Assembly (NCBI RefSeq): GCF_009917525.1
Contig: NZ_QZDU01000005.1
Location: 62,001-126,000 of the forward strand
Source: Acutalibacter sp. 1XD8-36
GTDB lineage: Bacteria > Bacillota > Clostridia > Oscillospirales > Acutalibacteraceae
Direction of reading: 5' to 3'
Length of the DNA stretch: 64,000 bases
Shown here: piece by piece, positions 62,380 to 64,000 of the stretch
How positions within the stretch are numbered: position 1 is the stretch's first letter
Layout of the letters: every line of letters begins with the position of its first letter
Translations under genes and position numbers: made by a program
Notes under the pieces: generated by a model
Seen by the model: only the letters and a program-made list of their open reading frames with translations
Told to the model about the DNA's origin: nothing
Database searches by the model: none

Positions 62380-63215
62380 ACAGATTAGAATTAAGAAAAC
62401 TGAGTTTAGAATTTCGCAGGTTATCAAGTAATCTGCTCAATAGCACTGATGACACGGCAGATATAAATCTTTCTCGTTTCCTCAAATTTATAGATGGAAA
62501 TGAGTTAATATCAGGATTTATTAAAGATAAAATCTCGGGTGTCGATTATGATTTTAAGAAATGCTACGCCATAGGCTGTTCAGGGTGGGCGGATTTTAAT
62601 CCGCCTGAAGATGAAGCGTGTCATATTAAGGCACAGTATGATTATCTTTTGTTTATAAACAATGGGGATAAGATAAATGTGCGTGGACAGTCAATGCGAT
62701 ATTGTTGGTCAAGTAGAAAAATAAATGATAATATTCAAAGTTTCCTTGATATGGCGTTTAAACCTCTTATAGATTTCATAAATGACTGTCTTTCGATGGA
62801 AATGATTGTTTGTGATGAGGAGGAAAAAACTATGAGTGGAAATACATATATTCAAAATATTGAAACTGTTAATGGTTCGGCAAGCCAACAGAATAGTGGA
62901 GTAATAAATACTTACAACACTACAAATGATACAAGTTCTATGATTACTTTGATTGACAAATTGCTTGCATCACTTCCTGAGGTGCAGGGAGTTGACTCGG
63001 AAGAAATCGAGAATGTGAAAGATGATTTGGAAATGATTCAGGAGCAGTTGAAAAGCGATGTTCCGAAAAAAAACCGTATAGGAAAGGCTCTTGCAGGAAT
63101 AAAAAAGTTTGCAGGCGATTTTTCTATGAAACTTGCAGTGACACTTGCCGCTGGAGCAGTTACGGGAACAGATTGGAATATGTTACTGCAACAGGTTGAA
63201 AATTTTATTAAATAA
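62376..63215 (+). CDS. Unknown protein with helical N-domain, N/Q/T-rich linker and C-terminal tail
   Basis: A 279-residue protein. Residues 1-~148 (LSLEFRRLSSNLLNSTDD, LSRFLKFIDGNELISGFIKD, DYLLFINNGDKI) resemble, from memory, a widespread uncharacterised N-domain. Then a polar segment (YIQNIETVNGSASQQNSG, VINTYNTTND, ~158-190) that resembles linkers with potential beta-amyloid character. Then a helical region (LIDKLLASLPEVQG, DDLEMIQEQL) and a C-terminal stretch MKLAVTLAAGAVTGTD with weak membrane-like character. No catalytic motif is visible. The coupling with the zinc-ribbon gene and the location by a restriction system suggest a defence role; this is inference. Confidence 0.65.
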   Translation: MNRLELRKLSLEFRRLSSNLLNSTDDTADINLSRFLKFIDGNELISGFIKDKISGVDYDFKKCYAIGCSGWADFNPPEDEACHIKAQYDYLLFINNGDKINVRGQSMRYCWSSRKINDNIQSFLDMAFKPLIDFINDCLSMEMIVCDEEEKTMSGNTYIQNIETVNGSASQQNSGVINTYNTTNDTSSMITLIDKLLASLPEVQGVDSEEIENVKDDLEMIQEQLKSDVPKKNRIGKALAGIKKFAGDFSMKLAVTLAAGAVTGTDWNMLLQQVENFIK

Positions 63216-63297
63216 AAAAGTTTGAGAAATGCATTTATGATTTAACACGAAACATGTAGCTATTATCCGCAGTTTCAGAGTTAGTGTTATCAATGCC

Positions 63298-63314
63298 GAT
63301 AACAAAATGATAAC
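63298..63314 (+). repeat. Recombinase arm-type repeat, right end
   Basis: GATAACAAAATGATAAC, 15 of 17 identical to 54054-54070 and in the same orientation. It sits ~100 bases before the second att core, as the first sits ~60 bases after the first. Confidence 0.55.
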
Positions 63315-63415
63315 ATTAGCTCATATAGGCAGGATAATATGGATACATCAAATAATCAAAAGAACTGAAAACACGACAGAGAATAGTACCTAAACAAAAT
63401 GCGTTAGGCTTTGTC

Positions 63416-63427
63416 GAGTTCGAGTAA
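63416..63427 (+). repeat. Second attachment core (attR-like)
   Basis: GAGTTCGAGTAA, 11 of 12 identical to the guaA terminal sequence 53982-53993. Marks the right end of the first integrated element (~9.4 kb). Sequence to the right remains AT-rich, so another element probably follows. Confidence 0.65.
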
Positions 63428-63477
63428 TGATAAATGTCGTATGTCAATAAACAAATCGGAATTTGGAGGAGAGACAA

Positions 63478-63834
63478 ATGGATATCAACTATAAGCAATG
63501 CGCTATCAATTGTGTTGGTGGAGACACATTGAAGCAATATAAGAAACAATTTGATGAGTGTAATCAAGATTTTGACTTGTTGTTTTCTAGGGATACAGGC
63601 GATAAAGATTTTTATAGAAGAATAATTGAACCAGGACATATTTACGAAACAGGATATCCCAGATGTATATGCTGGCAGAATGATGATAGCAAAGATAAAT
63701 GTGAGTGTTCAAGACAAGCCATAATCTATTTGTATTCACAGTTACTCCCTAATAGTGAGCTTACAGTCGAAACAATCCAAACAGTTCGAATGGGTGGGGA
63801 AAGCTGTAGATTCAGAATTACATTAGGAAAGTAA
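63478..63834 (+). CDS. Small Cys-containing protein of unknown function
   Basis: Start chosen at 63478 (MDINYKQCAINCVGG), behind GGAGGAGAG. A 118-residue soluble protein with a helical first half (DTLKQYKKQFDECNQDF, DFYRRIIEPGHIY), a Cys cluster (YPRCICWQNDDSKDKCECS), and the end VRMGGESCRFRITLG. The pattern G-x-x-x-C-x-F-x-I at the C-terminus is seen in V4R and ATC-hydrolase-like small-molecule binding domains, but I cannot assign it. It is cargo of the presumed second element after the attR-like site. Confidence 0.55.
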   Translation: MDINYKQCAINCVGGDTLKQYKKQFDECNQDFDLLFSRDTGDKDFYRRIIEPGHIYETGYPRCICWQNDDSKDKCECSRQAIIYLYSQLLPNSELTVETIQTVRMGGESCRFRITLGK

Positions 63835-63905
63835 TTATAGATAAATTCCACTTTGTTGATTATAATAGTAGAGAGCAACGAATTGATATTTTCTTGTTTG
63901 TGCGT

Positions 63906-63922
63906 GGCAACATTTTGGCAAC
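63906..63922 (+). repeat. Third arm-type repeat near the window end
   Basis: GGCAACATTTTGGCAAC has the same spacing and core (GnnAACAnTTTGnnAAC) as the repeat at 54054-54070. It may bind the recombinase of the second element. The remaining ~80 bases to the window end show no complete gene. Confidence 0.4.
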
Positions 63923-64000
63923 AGGAAATCAGTAAGCCAGAATAAATGATGTAATTGAAGTAAAAAGGGGGCGTATATTTGCATAAGGCTTAAACAAGCA

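Noticed and set aside
1-64000. CRISPR arrays, rRNA and tRNA genes
   Set aside because: No regularly spaced direct repeats, no rRNA-like stretches and no tRNA cloverleaf with TTCRA arm were noticed while reading both strands; a tRNA scan was not possible.

Overview
The window looks like chromosome of a spore-forming Clostridia species, most likely a gut Oscillospirales/Ruminococcaceae-type bacterium. The reasons are GC-rich Firmicutes genes with strong AGGAGG ribosome sites, an alpha/beta small acid-soluble spore protein, several large YesM/AraC-type two-component systems tied to oligosaccharide ABC importers, and integrated elements of the Tn4451/IME type common in that group. No rRNA, tRNA or CRISPR array was seen.

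Layout. 1-2525: a partial DUF6033-like gene and an AgrC/LytTR-type quorum or peptide-sensing pair. 2903-3479: a decayed corrinoid protein. 3578-17445: carbohydrate locus A. On the minus strand are two permeases, a lipoprotein binding protein, a YesM kinase and an AraC-type response regulator with a one-base frameshift. Diverging on the plus strand is a six-gene operon: GH38-like alpha-mannosidase, SDR, mannonate dehydratase, RraA-like protein, zinc dehydrogenase and KduD-like SDR. 17540-32340: carbohydrate locus B. It holds a kinase, regulator, two permeases, a frameshifted binding protein, a GH39 xylosidase split by a 2.4-kb transposon remnant, a GH5 glucanase, and a divergent GH13 alpha-glucosidase. 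Neither locus has its own ATPase; an MsmX/UgpC-type ATPase at 48127-49239 could serve both importers.

32337-53993 is mostly ordinary core chromosome: a TlpA / CXXC small protein / polyferredoxin redox cluster, a YifB/ComM ATPase, sfsA, a BlaI-type repressor, threonine biosynthesis (hom, thrB, lysC), a class A penicillin-binding protein, a SASP gene, an ECF-like sigma factor with a DUF4179 partner, a phosphopantetheinyl transferase, a MATE exporter and guaA.

53982-64000 is AT-rich foreign DNA inserted at the 3' end of guaA. A second copy of the guaA terminal 12-mer lies at 63416-63427. Between the two copies is a decayed integrative mobilizable element: an HTH-integrase chimera, a MobC-like protein, a RepA-like ATPase, a gutted relaxase and TnpV. 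It carries a complete-looking type II restriction-modification operon with its own controller gene, followed by an overlapping pair of unknown genes (double zinc ribbon plus an N/Q/T-rich helical protein) that is my best candidate for an undescribed defence system. A further element appears to begin after the second att-like site.

The best-supported unusual observation is that the GH39 gene is interrupted exactly between two GA dinucleotides. Removing 18692-21110 restores one 515-residue reading frame, as expected of a TnpX/TndX-type serine recombinase insertion.
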